This document shows, in pieces, positions 15,510 through 25,211 of a DNA stretch of 64,000 bases. Numbering within the stretch: position 1 is the first letter of the stretch; every line of letters begins with the position of its first letter. Made by a program: the position numbers and the translations under genes. This stretch comes from Spirochaetales bacterium Spiro_02 (lineage in GTDB: Bacteria; Spirochaetota; Spirochaetia; Sphaerochaetales; Sphaerochaetaceae): positions 27,995-91,994 of the forward strand of contig LVBD01000004.1 of NCBI GenBank assembly GCA_001604275.1, written 5' to 3'. Under the pieces are notes generated by a model. That model was not told the origin of the DNA and ran no database searches. It saw nothing but the letters and a program-made list of their open reading frames with translations.

Positions 15510-16592
15510 ATGAAAAAGAGGATTTTGGTCATTTTGCTGATTCTCGCGGTAGTCGGCGGTACAGTATTCGCTCAGGGCGGCAAGGAATCTTCCGCTTCCG
15601 GCGCCATCAAGATGGGTGCCTTGATCCGGAACCTGAACGAACAGTTCGTGAAAGACTATTCGGAGAACTTGAAGAAGCTCGCGGCTGCCAACGGCGTGGA
15701 GTTGAATCTCCAGGATGCCCAGGGCAATGTGGCCACTCAGCTCGACCAGCTCAACACGTTGCTGACTCAGGGCTACAAGTATTTCGTCATTATTCCGCAG
15801 GATACCAGCGCGACCGAACAGATGGCCCAGCAGATCGCGGCTGTCGGCGGTGGAGCCGCTTTTTCCAACATCCAGCCTTCCGTAGAAGCGCTTAAGGTTG
15901 GCAAGGACTTCTATCTGGCATCCTCCCCTGAGGCGGTCGCCGGACAATATCAGGCGCAGATCATCGATGAATATTTTACCAAATATCCCGACAAGGCGCC
16001 CGGAAAGGTTTTGAACATGCTGTATCTCCAGGGACAGCTCGGACATCCCGCGCAGGTCAACCGGGAAGCGGGCATGATCGACGAACTTGAGGCTCGCGGC
16101 TACACGGTAAACTTCATCGCCAAGGATACCGCCAACTGGACCCCTGACCAAGCGCAGGAAAAGATGGACACATGGCTCGCCGCGTTCCGTGGCAAGTTCA
16201 ACATCGTCGTCGCCCAGAACGACGGCATGGCCCTCGGAGCGGTCGAGTCCTTGATCACGAACGGATTCACCAAGAACAACGCAGACGACGGCACGATCCT
16301 GACCGTTCCCGTACTCGGTATCGACGCCACTGCCGATGCTTTGAACTCGATGGACCAGAACAAGCTGTACGCCACAGTCCTGCAGGACTCCGTCGGACAG
16401 AGCTCGACGGCGTTTGAGCTGATGCTCACCATGGCCAAGAACGGTACAGCCAACGGCAGTACCGCCTGGGGTCTGAAGCCTGCCACAAAGGTGATCGCCG
16501 AAGCCCCCGCCAATGATCCGTCCGTGATCGGTCAGTGCTACCTGGTTCCGTTCAAGCCCGTCACCAAGGCGAACTACAAGGAATTGATGTAG
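15510..16592 (+). CDS. mglB: Sugar ABC importer periplasmic binding protein (MglB-like)
   Basis: A 360-residue type-I periplasmic binding protein (Peripla_BP_4). It has an N-terminal signal peptide of about 20 residues ending near VFAQGG, then two alternating lobes with LIRNLNEQFVKDYSENL, YFVIIPQDTSA, VAQNDGMALGA and VPVLGIDATADAL. The last two are the hinge and sugar-contact regions of galactose/ribose-binding proteins. AAAGGAG precedes the ATG. It delivers sugar to the ATPase and permease encoded next. Galactose, glucose or methyl-galactoside is the usual substrate, but the sequence alone does not settle it. Confidence 0.88.
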   Translation: MKKRILVILLILAVVGGTVFAQGGKESSASGAIKMGALIRNLNEQFVKDYSENLKKLAAANGVELNLQDAQGNVATQLDQLNTLLTQGYKYFVIIPQDTSATEQMAQQIAAVGGGAAFSNIQPSVEALKVGKDFYLASSPEAVAGQYQAQIIDEYFTKYPDKAPGKVLNMLYLQGQLGHPAQVNREAGMIDELEARGYTVNFIAKDTANWTPDQAQEKMDTWLAAFRGKFNIVVAQNDGMALGAVESLITNGFTKNNADDGTILTVPVLGIDATADALNSMDQNKLYATVLQDSVGQSSTAFELMLTMAKNGTANGSTAWGLKPATKVIAEAPANDPSVIGQCYLVPFKPVTKANYKELM

Positions 16593-16617
16593 GACTTCCG
16601 TTCGTCACATCGCCCGA

Positions 16618-16692
16618 CCGGAGGTTTGATCGGAATCTCCGGCGGAACTTCCAAGTTGCCGGCTCGCCTGGATTCATGCAGCACGGGCCGGC
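16618..16692 (+). other. Intra-operon hairpins after the binding-protein gene
   Basis: Two stems lie in the 173-base gap: CCGGAG/CTCCGG at 16618-16642 and GCCGGC/GCCGGC at 16658-16692. Neither has a T run. Hairpins at this position usually protect the abundant binding-protein message or trim read-through into the transporter genes. Confidence 0.5.
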
Positions 16693-16765
16693 GTATTTCA
16701 TCATATTGACTGGAAAAATAGGGCAAGATTCTCACCCTACCGATCTTCTTGAATAAGGACAATGT

Positions 16766-18265
16766 ATGGACAGCTATGCCCTTGAAATGCTGGATATTAC
16801 CAAACGCTTCCCCGGTGTGCTTGCATTGGACAATGTCACGTTCCGTGTCAAGCCGGGAACCGTGCATGCGCTGATGGGTGAAAACGGTGCAGGGAAATCC
16901 ACGCTGATGAAATGTCTGTTCGGCATATATAAAGAAGATGCCGGAACGATACTGCTCCAAGGAAAAGAAACGCATTTCCATGGTTCCGCAGATGCGCTGG
17001 AAGCCGGCGTCTCGATGATTCACCAGGAGCTTTCCAATGTTCCTGAACGATCGGTCGCCGATAACATCTGGCTGGGGCGCGAACCGAAGAACAAGTTCGG
17101 ATTGCTCGATCATAAGAAGATGCTCCAGGATACCGCGAACCTGCTTCGCCGGGTAGAGATGGATGTCGATCCCCGTCAGAGAATGGGGGGGCTTTCCATT
17201 TCGAAGCAGCAGGCGTGCGAGATCGCCAAGGCTGTCAGCTACGATGCGAAGGTAGTCGTCATGGACGAACCGACCAGTTCCTTGACGGACAACGAGGTCG
17301 AGCATCTGTTCAAGATCATCAGGAACCTCCGTTCCCAGAATGTCGCGGTAATCTATATCAGCCACAAGATGGAGGAGATCTTCCAGATCGCCGACATGGT
17401 GTCCGTCATGCGGGACGGGCAGATGGTCGGCACCTACGGAGTGGACGAACTGACCAATGATAAGTTGATTTCGCTGATGGTCGGTCGCGACAGCACCCAG
17501 CGTTTCCCTGAAGTCGAAAGCCGGATCGGCGATGTCTGTCTGAAAGTAGAGCATCTGTCAGCGATGAATCCCAGATCCTTCCAGGATGTCAGTTTCGAAC
17601 TCCACAAAGGTGAAATCCTCGGTGTGGGAGGGTTGGTAGGCGCTCAGCGGACCGAACTGGTCGAGGCGATTTTCGGAATTCGCGGCATCGCCGTCGGCCG
17701 GATCGAAATCAATGGAAAGAATTTCTCGAAACTGACTCCCAAATTGGCCATCGACAACGGGCTTGGAATGATTACCGAAGACCGTCGGGGAAGCGGGATA
17801 TTCCCGTTGCTGAACATCACGAACAATACGGCTATGGCTTCGTTGGGGGAATATCGGAATAAATTGAAGATGCTCCGGCACAAGGAGATCGAGGTGGAAT
17901 GCCGCCGATACAACGAGGCGCTCCGGACCAAGACACCTACGATGGAGACGTTGATCCAGAACCTGTCGGGCGGTAATCAGCAGAAAGTGATTATCAGTAG
18001 ATGGTTGATGACGGTTCCGGATATCCTGATCATGGACGAGCCGACTCGTGGCATCGATGTCGGCGCGAAACTGGAAATCTATACGATCATGGCGAACCTG
18101 GTCAAGGAAGGCAAGGCGATTCTCATGGTCAGTAGCGAAATGCCGGAATTGATCGGGATGAGTCATCGGGTGATGGTGCTGTGCGAAGGCAAGATGACCG
18201 GGATTCTGGATTCAGGCGATATCACGCAGGAGAATATCATGCGGCTCGCCACGCAATTCTCATAA
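16766..18265 (+). CDS. mglA: Sugar ABC importer ATPase, two-domain (MglA-like)
   Basis: A 499-residue duplicated ATPase. Domain 1 has Walker A GENGAGKST, signature LSISKQQACEIAKA and Walker B VVMDEPTSSL. Domain 2 has the degenerate Walker A GGLVGAQRTEL, a canonical LSGGNQQKV and LIMDEPTRGID. The two halves differ as in RbsA, MglA and XylG, where only the first hydrolyses ATP efficiently. It powers import of the sugar bound by the preceding protein. AAGGAC lies before the ATG and the permease follows after 21 bases. Confidence 0.92.
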   Translation: MDSYALEMLDITKRFPGVLALDNVTFRVKPGTVHALMGENGAGKSTLMKCLFGIYKEDAGTILLQGKETHFHGSADALEAGVSMIHQELSNVPERSVADNIWLGREPKNKFGLLDHKKMLQDTANLLRRVEMDVDPRQRMGGLSISKQQACEIAKAVSYDAKVVVMDEPTSSLTDNEVEHLFKIIRNLRSQNVAVIYISHKMEEIFQIADMVSVMRDGQMVGTYGVDELTNDKLISLMVGRDSTQRFPEVESRIGDVCLKVEHLSAMNPRSFQDVSFELHKGEILGVGGLVGAQRTELVEAIFGIRGIAVGRIEINGKNFSKLTPKLAIDNGLGMITEDRRGSGIFPLLNITNNTAMASLGEYRNKLKMLRHKEIEVECRRYNEALRTKTPTMETLIQNLSGGNQQKVIISRWLMTVPDILIMDEPTRGIDVGAKLEIYTIMANLVKEGKAILMVSSEMPELIGMSHRVMVLCEGKMTGILDSGDITQENIMRLATQFS

Positions 18266-18286
18266 TCCAAAAGGAGAGATAGTGAT

Positions 18287-19303
18287 ATGGCTCGGAACAA
18301 TACCGAAAAGAATGATGTGCTTTCCACATGGGCGTCCATGAGGAAGCTTGCTTCAAAATATACCACCTGGGTCACATTCGTTCTGTTGATCCTCCTGCTC
18401 TCGATCTTGACCAAGGGGGCCGCACTGCGCTGGCAATCGATCAGGAATCTGCTGATACAGGAATCGGTCCGTGCGTTCGCCGCATTGGGCGTAGGAATGA
18501 TCATCATCACCAAAGGCATCGACTTGTCGATCGGATATGTCGTTTGTCTTTGTTCCTCGATCGCCGCTTCGTTCGCACAGAATCCGAACTATTCTTCGGC
18601 GATCTATTCCGGACATAGTTTTCCCTTGTTCGTGCCGATTCTCGCCGGTATCGTCGCAGGCGGGCTGTTCGGCTTGTTCAACGGTTGGCTGGTCGCATAC
18701 GGCAAGCTACCCCCATTCATCGCTACGCTCGGTTCGATGTCGATCGCAAAAGGGCTTCAGCTGATTTATACGAAAGCTGCGGTAGTCGGTTCGTTGAATC
18801 AGAACTACAAGAATATTTCGCAGGGAAGCGTCGGTCCGCTCCCGAACTTGATCATTTATGTGATCATCGCGGCGATCATTGTCTGGGTGCTACTCAACCA
18901 CACTCGGCAGGGTACCAACTTCTATGCGATCGGCGGCAATCCGCAGGCGGCGCGTGTGTCCGGTATCAATGTCGAGCGCGACTTGATGCTCGTTTATACG
19001 TATGCAGGGTTGCTGTATGGCGTTGCCGGCGTGCTGCTTTCCAGCCGCCTCGGTCTGGCAAATTCGTTGACGGCAAATGGCATGGAGCTGGATGCGATCG
19101 CCGCGGTCACGGTGGGTGGGGTCTCCCAGTCGGGAGGTGTCGGTACCGTCGGCGGAATGATGATCGGTGTCTTTACTATGGGGTTGATCAACTACGGTAT
19201 GACGTTCCTCGCGATCGACAGCTATTACCAGCAGTTGGTCAAAGGGTTCATCATCATCGTGGCTGTGTTCTTCGATATGAAGAAATACGCTCGTCGCGCC
19301 TAG
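18287..19303 (+). CDS. mglC: Sugar ABC importer permease (MglC-like)
   Basis: A 338-residue RbsC/MglC-type permease with about nine hydrophobic segments, TKGIDLSIGYVVCL, AYGKLPPFIATLGSMSIAKG and YAIGGNPQAARVSGI. It forms the homodimeric channel of the MglBAC importer. AAGGAGAG lies 11 bases upstream of the ATG. After it, at about 19366-19387, is a possible weak stem (ACTC...GAGT) running into six T residues, which may end the three-gene message before the regulator. Confidence 0.9.
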   Translation: MARNNTEKNDVLSTWASMRKLASKYTTWVTFVLLILLLSILTKGAALRWQSIRNLLIQESVRAFAALGVGMIIITKGIDLSIGYVVCLCSSIAASFAQNPNYSSAIYSGHSFPLFVPILAGIVAGGLFGLFNGWLVAYGKLPPFIATLGSMSIAKGLQLIYTKAAVVGSLNQNYKNISQGSVGPLPNLIIYVIIAAIIVWVLLNHTRQGTNFYAIGGNPQAARVSGINVERDLMLVYTYAGLLYGVAGVLLSSRLGLANSLTANGMELDAIAAVTVGGVSQSGGVGTVGGMMIGVFTMGLINYGMTFLAIDSYYQQLVKGFIIIVAVFFDMKKYARRA

Positions 19304-19461
19304 TGATTTGATCCTGCCGGAATGGATCGGGTATTGTCCAATTCGGCTGAGGTGTCCGATATCGACTCAAAACGCTATCGCGAGTTTTTTCATGTTGCTT
19401 CCTTGCCCTCAGTCGGTGTAAGGTGTAACAAGAGTTTGTGAAGCATCAGGATGAGAGTGAG

Positions 19462-20604
19462 ATGGGAAAAGAGATTCGGATGGATGATGAATCGACGTCG
19501 GTCGGTAGACGGCATGTATCGCACGGGTCCGCTACGATCAAGGATGTCGCGGAACTCGCCAAAGTGTCGATCGCCACGGTCAGCCGGGTTCTGAACCATC
19601 TCGGCGTCGTGAATCCGGATACCGAACGGAAGGTGCTTTCCGCCATGAAGATGCTGAACTATCAGCGCAACGAAGTGGCGCGATCATTGAAGACCCGTAC
19701 GACGAAACTGATAGGGATCATCGCTCCGGAGCTTTCGAATACGTTTTTTTCGGAGATTGTCGAACAGCTTGAGCGTCAGCTCGGTCCGTTGGGCTATGCG
19801 ATGTTGTTCTGTTCTTCGCAGAATTCGGTCGAGGAGGAGAAGCGGCGGCTTCGTCTGTTGCTTGAGCGAAACGTCGATGCGCTGGTCGTCATTCCAACCG
19901 GAGATACTGGGGATCACTTCATCGGCAAGGCGTTCGAGACCACTCCTTTGGTGATGATCGACCGGCAGATTCCCGGTCTGGATGTTGATCTGGTTCTGAC
20001 GGATAACAAGAAAGGCGCCTACGAGGTCACGACATCTCTGATTCGGGAAGGGCACAAACGCATCGGTTTCCTTGGGGGAGATCTGCATGTCCATACGGCT
20101 ACCGAGCGTCTTCACGGGTTTCTGAGCGCAATGCATGCCTATGGTTTGCCGGTGGAGAAGGAGTTCGTCATGATGGACGGCATGTCCCAGCAGACCGGCC
20201 ACGGGGTCATGCGCAAAGTGCTTGAGCATGAGGATCGTCCGGATACGTTCTTCATCGTCAACGATATGGTCCATGTGGGCGCAAGTAGCTATTTGTATGA
20301 GTTTGCGGACGCCGAGACAAAGCGACGGATCGTGTTCGGTGCGTTCGACTATCTGCACTATGCACCGCTTTTGCGGTTCTGCCACTATGCGGTCGCCCAG
20401 CCGTTGGAGAAAATGGGCGAGGCTGCCGCCCAGTTGCTCATCAAGCGTCTTGGGGGCGATCGTTCCGACTTTCCGAAGAAAATCGTCATTCCTCCGACGA
20501 TCAAGGTAATGACCGCCAACGGTGGTCTCCTGACCGATGATCGCCAGCAGGCCGCGGTCGAGGTCCTCGAGGACATTCCTCGTCTCGACTGTGTTTTCAG
20601 TTGA
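19462..20604 (+). CDS. LacI-family transcriptional regulator
   Basis: A regulator of about 380 residues with an N-terminal LacI helix-turn-helix and hinge (ATIKDVAELAKVSIATVSR, then VLNHLGVVNP) followed by a periplasmic-binding-like sensor with RSLKTRTTKLIGIIAPELSN, DRQIPGLDVDLVL and IGFLGGD. The start is uncertain: the ATG at 19462 follows a weak GAGAGTGAG; GTG at 19438 and ATG at 19480 are also in frame. Its position after mglBAC suggests it represses that operon through the palindrome at 15356. The sensor pocket sequence does not reveal the inducer. Confidence 0.9.
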   Translation: MGKEIRMDDESTSVGRRHVSHGSATIKDVAELAKVSIATVSRVLNHLGVVNPDTERKVLSAMKMLNYQRNEVARSLKTRTTKLIGIIAPELSNTFFSEIVEQLERQLGPLGYAMLFCSSQNSVEEEKRRLRLLLERNVDALVVIPTGDTGDHFIGKAFETTPLVMIDRQIPGLDVDLVLTDNKKGAYEVTTSLIREGHKRIGFLGGDLHVHTATERLHGFLSAMHAYGLPVEKEFVMMDGMSQQTGHGVMRKVLEHEDRPDTFFIVNDMVHVGASSYLYEFADAETKRRIVFGAFDYLHYAPLLRFCHYAVAQPLEKMGEAAAQLLIKRLGGDRSDFPKKIVIPPTIKVMTANGGLLTDDRQQAAVEVLEDIPRLDCVFS

Positions 20605-20614
20605 GCCGAGCGGG

Positions 20615-20742
20615 AAGGGTCATGGTAAGGGTCATGGTAGGGTCATTGCGCGGGGGTGCGCGTGATGTGCCGTGATGTGCCGTGATGTGCCGTGATGTGC
20701 CGTGATGTGCCGTGATGTGCGCAAGAGGTGCGCAAGAGGTGC
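20615..20742 (+). repeat. Mosaic of short tandem repeats between convergent genes
   Basis: Successive blocks: two copies of AAGGGTCATGGT (20615-20638), one AGGGTCATTGC (20639-20649), a variable unit, six perfect copies of the 10-mer CGTGATGTGC (20661-20720), and two copies of GCAAGAGGTGC (20721-20742). The AGGGTCATTGC unit is the exact reverse complement of GCAATGACCCT near 44.26 kb, tying this array to the dispersed 11-bp family. The region is the 286-base space between the LacI gene and the convergent dehydrogenase gene. Confidence 0.85.
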
Positions 20743-20890
20743 GCGTGACCGTGGTATTCCGTCATCCGTTTCCGTGGCATGCTCTATGCGCTTGGTGCTT
20801 GGTGGTGTCAGGGTTGGGGGACGCATGATTGCGGAGCCCCCGTTCCTGATATTCAGTCCCCGAAGCGAGAGGTGACACTGAGTTCTCTGG

Positions 20891-21976
20891 TCACGGTCGG
20901 TGATCCTTCTTGGACTTGAGTTCTTCATCGAAACAGACAGCCACTTTGCCACAAGCGCCGCTGGCCATGAGGGCATAGGCTTCGTCGGCTTTCTCCAGCG
21001 GAAAGCGGTGGGTGACCAGATCCTCGGGGTGGATGTTCCAACGTACCAGACGTTCGACCAGATCCTCCATCCGCCAGATACTCGTCACCCAGCTACCGTA
21101 AATCGTCTTCTGGTCATGGAGCATGTCGGGGCTCGGATTGAAATGGACCGTTCCTCCTTCGCCGACAAATGCGATTTTTCCCCACTGTCGTGTCGCGCGG
21201 ATTGCTGTAGCGCGGCCGGAGTCGCTGGCTGAACAATCGATCGCCTTTTCCACGCCATGTCCGCCGGTTACTTCTCTGACCTGGCGTACATTTTCTTCGG
21301 ACGGAGTGAACACATGATCGACAAGCCCCAGTTCCTTTGCCAACTCGATGCGGGCGGGCTGCATTTCGATGCCGATGAGCTTGTTGGCCCCCATCGCCCT
21401 GCACAGCATCAGCGCCGCAAGCCCGACCGGTCCGAGTCCAGTGACAAGAACAGCATCGTCGCCGGAGACTCCGATTTTCTCGATCGCTTCGTACACCGTA
21501 CCGAACCCGCAGGCGACCTGCGCCCCATCGGTATAGGTCAATTCGTCTGGTAGTGCGACCAGATCCTTCTCGTCGCAGAGCATGTATTCGGCCATGCCTC
21601 CGTCCCGTTGCCATCCGTAGGCGGCCCGAAGCGGACTTGAGCAGGAAATCATGAACCCTTGCCGGCAGTCGTGGCAGACGCCGCATCCGCTGATGTGATA
21701 GACGATCACCCGGTCGTCTTTCTTGAATCGCCGTAGACCGGGGCCCTCTTCGATGATGATCCCGCATGGTTCATGACCGGCGATCACGCCTTGATATCCC
21801 TCCGGTCCCTTGCCGAGGTGTTCGCGGTAGATGCACCGGATATCGCTTCCGCAGATGGTCGTCGCTTTCGTTTTGACCAGCACCTGTCCATGTCCGGGGG
21901 TCGGAATGGCATATTGCTTGAATGCGACGGTACTGTTTCCGGGAAGTGTCGCCCCCATCATCGTTCCTTTCATCAT
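20891..21976 (-). CDS. Zinc-dependent alcohol/polyol dehydrogenase
   Basis: A 361-residue medium-chain dehydrogenase of the threonine/sorbitol dehydrogenase type. The catalytic zinc site is visible as TICGSDIR and AGHEPCGI. The structural-zinc region HISGCGVCHDCRQGFMISC has several cysteines, and the NAD-binding turn is TGLGPVGLAAL. It likely oxidises a polyol or secondary alcohol with NAD+. AGGAGG lies five bases before the ATG at 21976; a TTG at 21979 is less likely. It is downstream of the aldo/keto reductase on the same strand with a 15-base gap, so the two probably form one transcript. Confidence 0.88.
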   Translation of the reverse strand: MMKGTMMGATLPGNSTVAFKQYAIPTPGHGQVLVKTKATTICGSDIRCIYREHLGKGPEGYQGVIAGHEPCGIIIEEGPGLRRFKKDDRVIVYHISGCGVCHDCRQGFMISCSSPLRAAYGWQRDGGMAEYMLCDEKDLVALPDELTYTDGAQVACGFGTVYEAIEKIGVSGDDAVLVTGLGPVGLAALMLCRAMGANKLIGIEMQPARIELAKELGLVDHVFTPSEENVRQVREVTGGHGVEKAIDCSASDSGRATAIRATRQWGKIAFVGEGGTVHFNPSPDMLHDQKTIYGSWVTSIWRMEDLVERLVRWNIHPEDLVTHRFPLEKADEAYALMASGACGKVAVCFDEELKSKKDHRP

Positions 21977-21991
21977 CAACTCCTCCTGTTT

Positions 21992-23023
21992 CTATTTTCG
22001 TACGTATCGAGGCGGGCATGGAATCGTTCCATCCAGATCCCACAGATCCTCCCATCCTCCGGCTTCCTCCCAGAGAAACACCTGCCCCTTGATCAGTCGA
22101 CAGTTTCTGTCGATTTTCCGCAACCGGAGATATTCGTCGTCGGTCAGAGGGTCTTCGCAGACGGCCGCCAGATTCGAGACGATGTTCCGTTCCTTCGTCG
22201 ATAGCGGGATGGGGATATGTCCGTTGGCCGCCGCCCATTTGAGACAGACCGCCGCAGGATGGCACCCATGAGCCTGTGCGATTTCCATGACCACCGGGTC
22301 TTCCATATCGACGGTATCGGTCGGAACACGGTCACGTTCGGGTCGGTTGGGGGAGCCGAGAGGACAGTAGCCTATGACAACGATGTCCTGATCCTGCACA
22401 TAACGGACGAATTCCTGCTGTTGGAAGTGCGGATGGAGCTCCATTTCCTGGACTGCCGGCCGGATTCGGCAATCGCGGAGCAACAGGTCGAGTTTTGCTC
22501 GTGTTATGTTGCTCGTGCCGATATGCCGGACGAGACCTGCATCGACCAGTTTCTCCAATTCCCGCCATGTTTCCATGAATTCTTCATGGATGTATGGGCG
22601 TGCGTTGGGACTGCGGGCATCGACATCGCATTTTGGCGGATGGTAATTGGGAAACGGCCAATGCACCAGATATAGATCGAGGTAGTCGAGCCCGAGGTCC
22701 TGCAACGACTCTCGAAAAGCCGGGCCGACATCCACCTTCGCATGTTTGTCGTTCCACAGCTTGCCGGTGATCCAAAGGTCTTCACGGGCGATCGGGCCGA
22801 GTCCTTCGATCCTCCCTGCCATGGCGTCGCCCAGCACTGCGCCGATTTGACGTTCGTTCCCATACACTTGCGCGCAGTCGATATGCCGATATCCCGCCTT
22901 GAGGGCTAGGACGACCGCCTGAGCCATCTGGTCGTTGCTGATATGGTCGCTGCCGAACGTGCCGAATCCGATGGCGGGAATCTTGGCGCCGGTGGCAGGA
23001 ACAGTCTTGAAAGGTACGTTCAT
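21992..23023 (-). CDS. Aldo/keto reductase
   Basis: A 343-residue AKR with the (beta/alpha)8 signatures GYRHIDCAQVYGNE (catalytic Asp and Tyr), LWITGKLWND (catalytic Lys), LDLYLVHWPF (catalytic His) and GTSNITRAKL. It reduces sugar aldehydes or ketones with NAD(P)H, as xylose/aldose reductases do. The ATG at 23023 has GGAGG seven bases upstream; a longer frame to 23233 would run into the divergent regulator gene. Pairing with a polyol dehydrogenase suggests interconversion of a sugar, its alditol and a ketose. Confidence 0.9.
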   Translation of the reverse strand: MNVPFKTVPATGAKIPAIGFGTFGSDHISNDQMAQAVVLALKAGYRHIDCAQVYGNERQIGAVLGDAMAGRIEGLGPIAREDLWITGKLWNDKHAKVDVGPAFRESLQDLGLDYLDLYLVHWPFPNYHPPKCDVDARSPNARPYIHEEFMETWRELEKLVDAGLVRHIGTSNITRAKLDLLLRDCRIRPAVQEMELHPHFQQQEFVRYVQDQDIVVIGYCPLGSPNRPERDRVPTDTVDMEDPVVMEIAQAHGCHPAAVCLKWAAANGHIPIPLSTKERNIVSNLAAVCEDPLTDDEYLRLRKIDRNCRLIKGQVFLWEEAGGWEDLWDLDGTIPCPPRYVRK

Positions 23024-23127
23024 CGTCGTTCCTCCATGGACTAACGGTAGCGTCCTGATGAAAAAACACAATGCTTGAAATGCGTGTATATACTGTTGTT
23101 TTGCGCAGAACATGATATGATTCCGAC

Positions 23128-24327
23128 ATGAAGGAACATCAGGATGGAAAGCGGATGCTGCATATCGGATTGCAGCTCCGTCTGCGGGATAGCTATGATA
23201 TGGCGGTGGCTCGAGGCGTGATCCGTTTCGCACGGACGCGAACCGACTGGGAACTGAGGGGGACCGGACCTTGGTTTCTCCCGTTGGAAGGTAGCGGGAC
23301 GCGGCAGTGCGACGCTTTGATCGCTCGCATCGAGGGAGACGAAGACGCCCGACAGCTCCGTATGCTTGAGGTCCCGATCGTCGATATCGCCGGCGCCTGT
23401 ACGGACCGGATCTTCGATACGGTTCGTAACGATGACTATGCGACAGGTGTCAGGGCTGGAGAGTATTTACGGAATCTAGGTTGCGATTCCTATGCGTGGT
23501 GTGGTGTGGAGAACGTGCATTGGGCGAGGGAGCGGCTGGTCGGATTCTGCGGGGCTATCGGTCGGTCTTCTGGGCGCATCCCTCGGTTCGAACGTTCGTT
23601 GAAGTGGTGGGAACGACTGTATGACGCTTCTGCGGAGCTGAGACGCTGGTTGCTTCAGCTTCCGCGACCGACGATCCTGTTCTGCGGCAGTGATCTGGTG
23701 GCCATGAAAGTTAATCTGGAGGCGGGCCGGCTGGGTATCGTCGTGCCCGATGAGCTTTCCATCCTCGGTGTCGACGATGAGGAACTGCTGTGCGAACTCG
23801 CAACGCCGTCGCTGTCCAGCGTCAAGCTCAATTGCGAACGGATCGGATACGAAGCGGCTCTCTTGCTCGATCGGCTGCTCCGGGAATCAAATGGAGAACG
23901 GAGCTCTTCCGTGAGCGTCCGCCGGATCGCTCCTGGTGACGTTGTTGAACGGGAAAGTACCGCGGCGATCCTCGACGCTGATTCTGTGGTGGCGCAAACG
24001 GTCAGGATGATTCGGCGCGATGCCTGTACCGGCTTGAATGTCTCCGATCTGGTCAAGCGACTGCCCGTTTCCCGTCGCTCGCTCGAACAGCGGTTCCGTG
24101 CCTCCCGAGGGCGCACCGTACTGGAGGAACTTCATCAGGAACGGCTGAGGGCGGCCTGCAGGCTGCTTCGTACGACCGACTTGACCGTTGAGCGAATAGC
24201 GATGGAATGCGGCTTCTCCTCATTGCAGCGGTTCTACATACAGTTCCGCGAAACATATTCGATGACACCGGGGCGATGGCGACGTTCCGGACAGGATTAT
24301 CTGCCGCAAGATTCGGAGGATGCTTGA
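23128..24327 (+). CDS. XylR-like AraC-family sugar regulator
   Basis: A 399-residue activator with an N-terminal periplasmic-binding-like domain (VARGVIRFAR, FDTVRNDDYATGVRAG, LGVDDEELLCELATPSLSSV) and a C-terminal AraC helix-turn-helix pair (SDLVKRLPVSRRSLEQRFR, IAMECGFSSLQRFYIQFR). This domain order is that of E. coli XylR. It is divergent from the reductase/dehydrogenase pair and upstream of the aldolase gene, so it likely controls both directions in response to a pentose or related sugar. The start lacks a clear ribosome-binding site; ATG at 23155 is an alternative. Confidence 0.9.
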   Translation: MKEHQDGKRMLHIGLQLRLRDSYDMAVARGVIRFARTRTDWELRGTGPWFLPLEGSGTRQCDALIARIEGDEDARQLRMLEVPIVDIAGACTDRIFDTVRNDDYATGVRAGEYLRNLGCDSYAWCGVENVHWARERLVGFCGAIGRSSGRIPRFERSLKWWERLYDASAELRRWLLQLPRPTILFCGSDLVAMKVNLEAGRLGIVVPDELSILGVDDEELLCELATPSLSSVKLNCERIGYEAALLLDRLLRESNGERSSSVSVRRIAPGDVVERESTAAILDADSVVAQTVRMIRRDACTGLNVSDLVKRLPVSRRSLEQRFRASRGRTVLEELHQERLRAACRLLRTTDLTVERIAMECGFSSLQRFYIQFRETYSMTPGRWRRSGQDYLPQDSEDA

Positions 24328-24426
24328 GGAAAAATCCCGGCTGTGGCAGAATGTCAGGGTATGGGAAGACGGGGGAGAGATCATCATCCGTCATCAAATA
24401 GAGAAGCATAAAAGAGGGAGTAGCAT

Positions 24427-25104
24427 ATGGAACTCATGCTCGATACGGCCAATATCAAGGATATCCAGAAATGTTTGGAAATCTATCCCGTCAGCGGAGT
24501 GACAACTAATCCGTCGATTCTCAAGGCGGAGGGAAACGTGGATTTCTTCCAGCAGCTGAAAAAGATCCGGGCATTGATCGGCGAAGAACGGAGTCTTCAT
24601 GTCCAGGTTGTCAGCGAGAACTGGAAGGACATCATCCAAGAGGCTGAAAAGATCCGTTCCGTGCTCGGCGAAGCGACATTCATCAAGATTCCTGTGACCG
24701 AAGACGGATTGCGAGCCATCAAGTCACTTGTCGAGGAGGGCGTGAACATTACCGCGACCGCCATCTATACGTCGTTGCAGGGAATCATGGCGATGCTTTC
24801 CGGCGCCAGATATATCGCGGTCTACTATAACCGGATGCTCAATATCGACATAGATGCTGCGAAAGTCATCAAGGAGCTGTCCGGCTTGCTATGGGCGAAT
24901 CCCGGCAATTGTCAGATATTGGCCGCCAGTTTCAAGAATATCTCCGAAATCACCACCGCCTATGCGAATGGTGCAAGTTGCTGCACCGTTCCTTGCGATC
25001 TGCTGAAGACCGGATTGCAGATGCCTTCGATTACAAAAGCCGTGGCCGATTTCCGGATGAACTGGTCGGCTATCCACGGGGACAAGACGATTCTCGATCT
25101 CTAG
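24427..25104 (+). CDS. fsa: Transaldolase-like protein, fructose-6-phosphate aldolase type
   Basis: A 225-residue protein of the short transaldolase/FSA family: N-terminal MLDTANIKDI, GVTTNPSIL, the Schiff-base lysine in TFIKIPVTEDGL, and ITATAIYTSLQG. FSA enzymes cleave fructose 6-phosphate or related ketoses to dihydroxyacetone plus an aldehyde; true short transaldolases use the same fold. In FSA the position before the second TA is Gln/Tyr-dependent, which I cannot resolve by eye. GAGGGAG lies before the ATG. It follows the XylR-like regulator gene and fits a sugar catabolic cluster. Confidence 0.88.
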   Translation: MELMLDTANIKDIQKCLEIYPVSGVTTNPSILKAEGNVDFFQQLKKIRALIGEERSLHVQVVSENWKDIIQEAEKIRSVLGEATFIKIPVTEDGLRAIKSLVEEGVNITATAIYTSLQGIMAMLSGARYIAVYYNRMLNIDIDAAKVIKELSGLLWANPGNCQILAASFKNISEITTAYANGASCCTVPCDLLKTGLQMPSITKAVADFRMNWSAIHGDKTILDL

Positions 25105-25211
25105 GCCATGGATATGTTGCTTGGTTTCTTTCTGGTGATTGTCGTAATAAGTGGGGATGTCTTTCGTTCTGCGATATCGTACTGGCTTCGATGGCCGCTC
25201 CGGAAGTGTCC

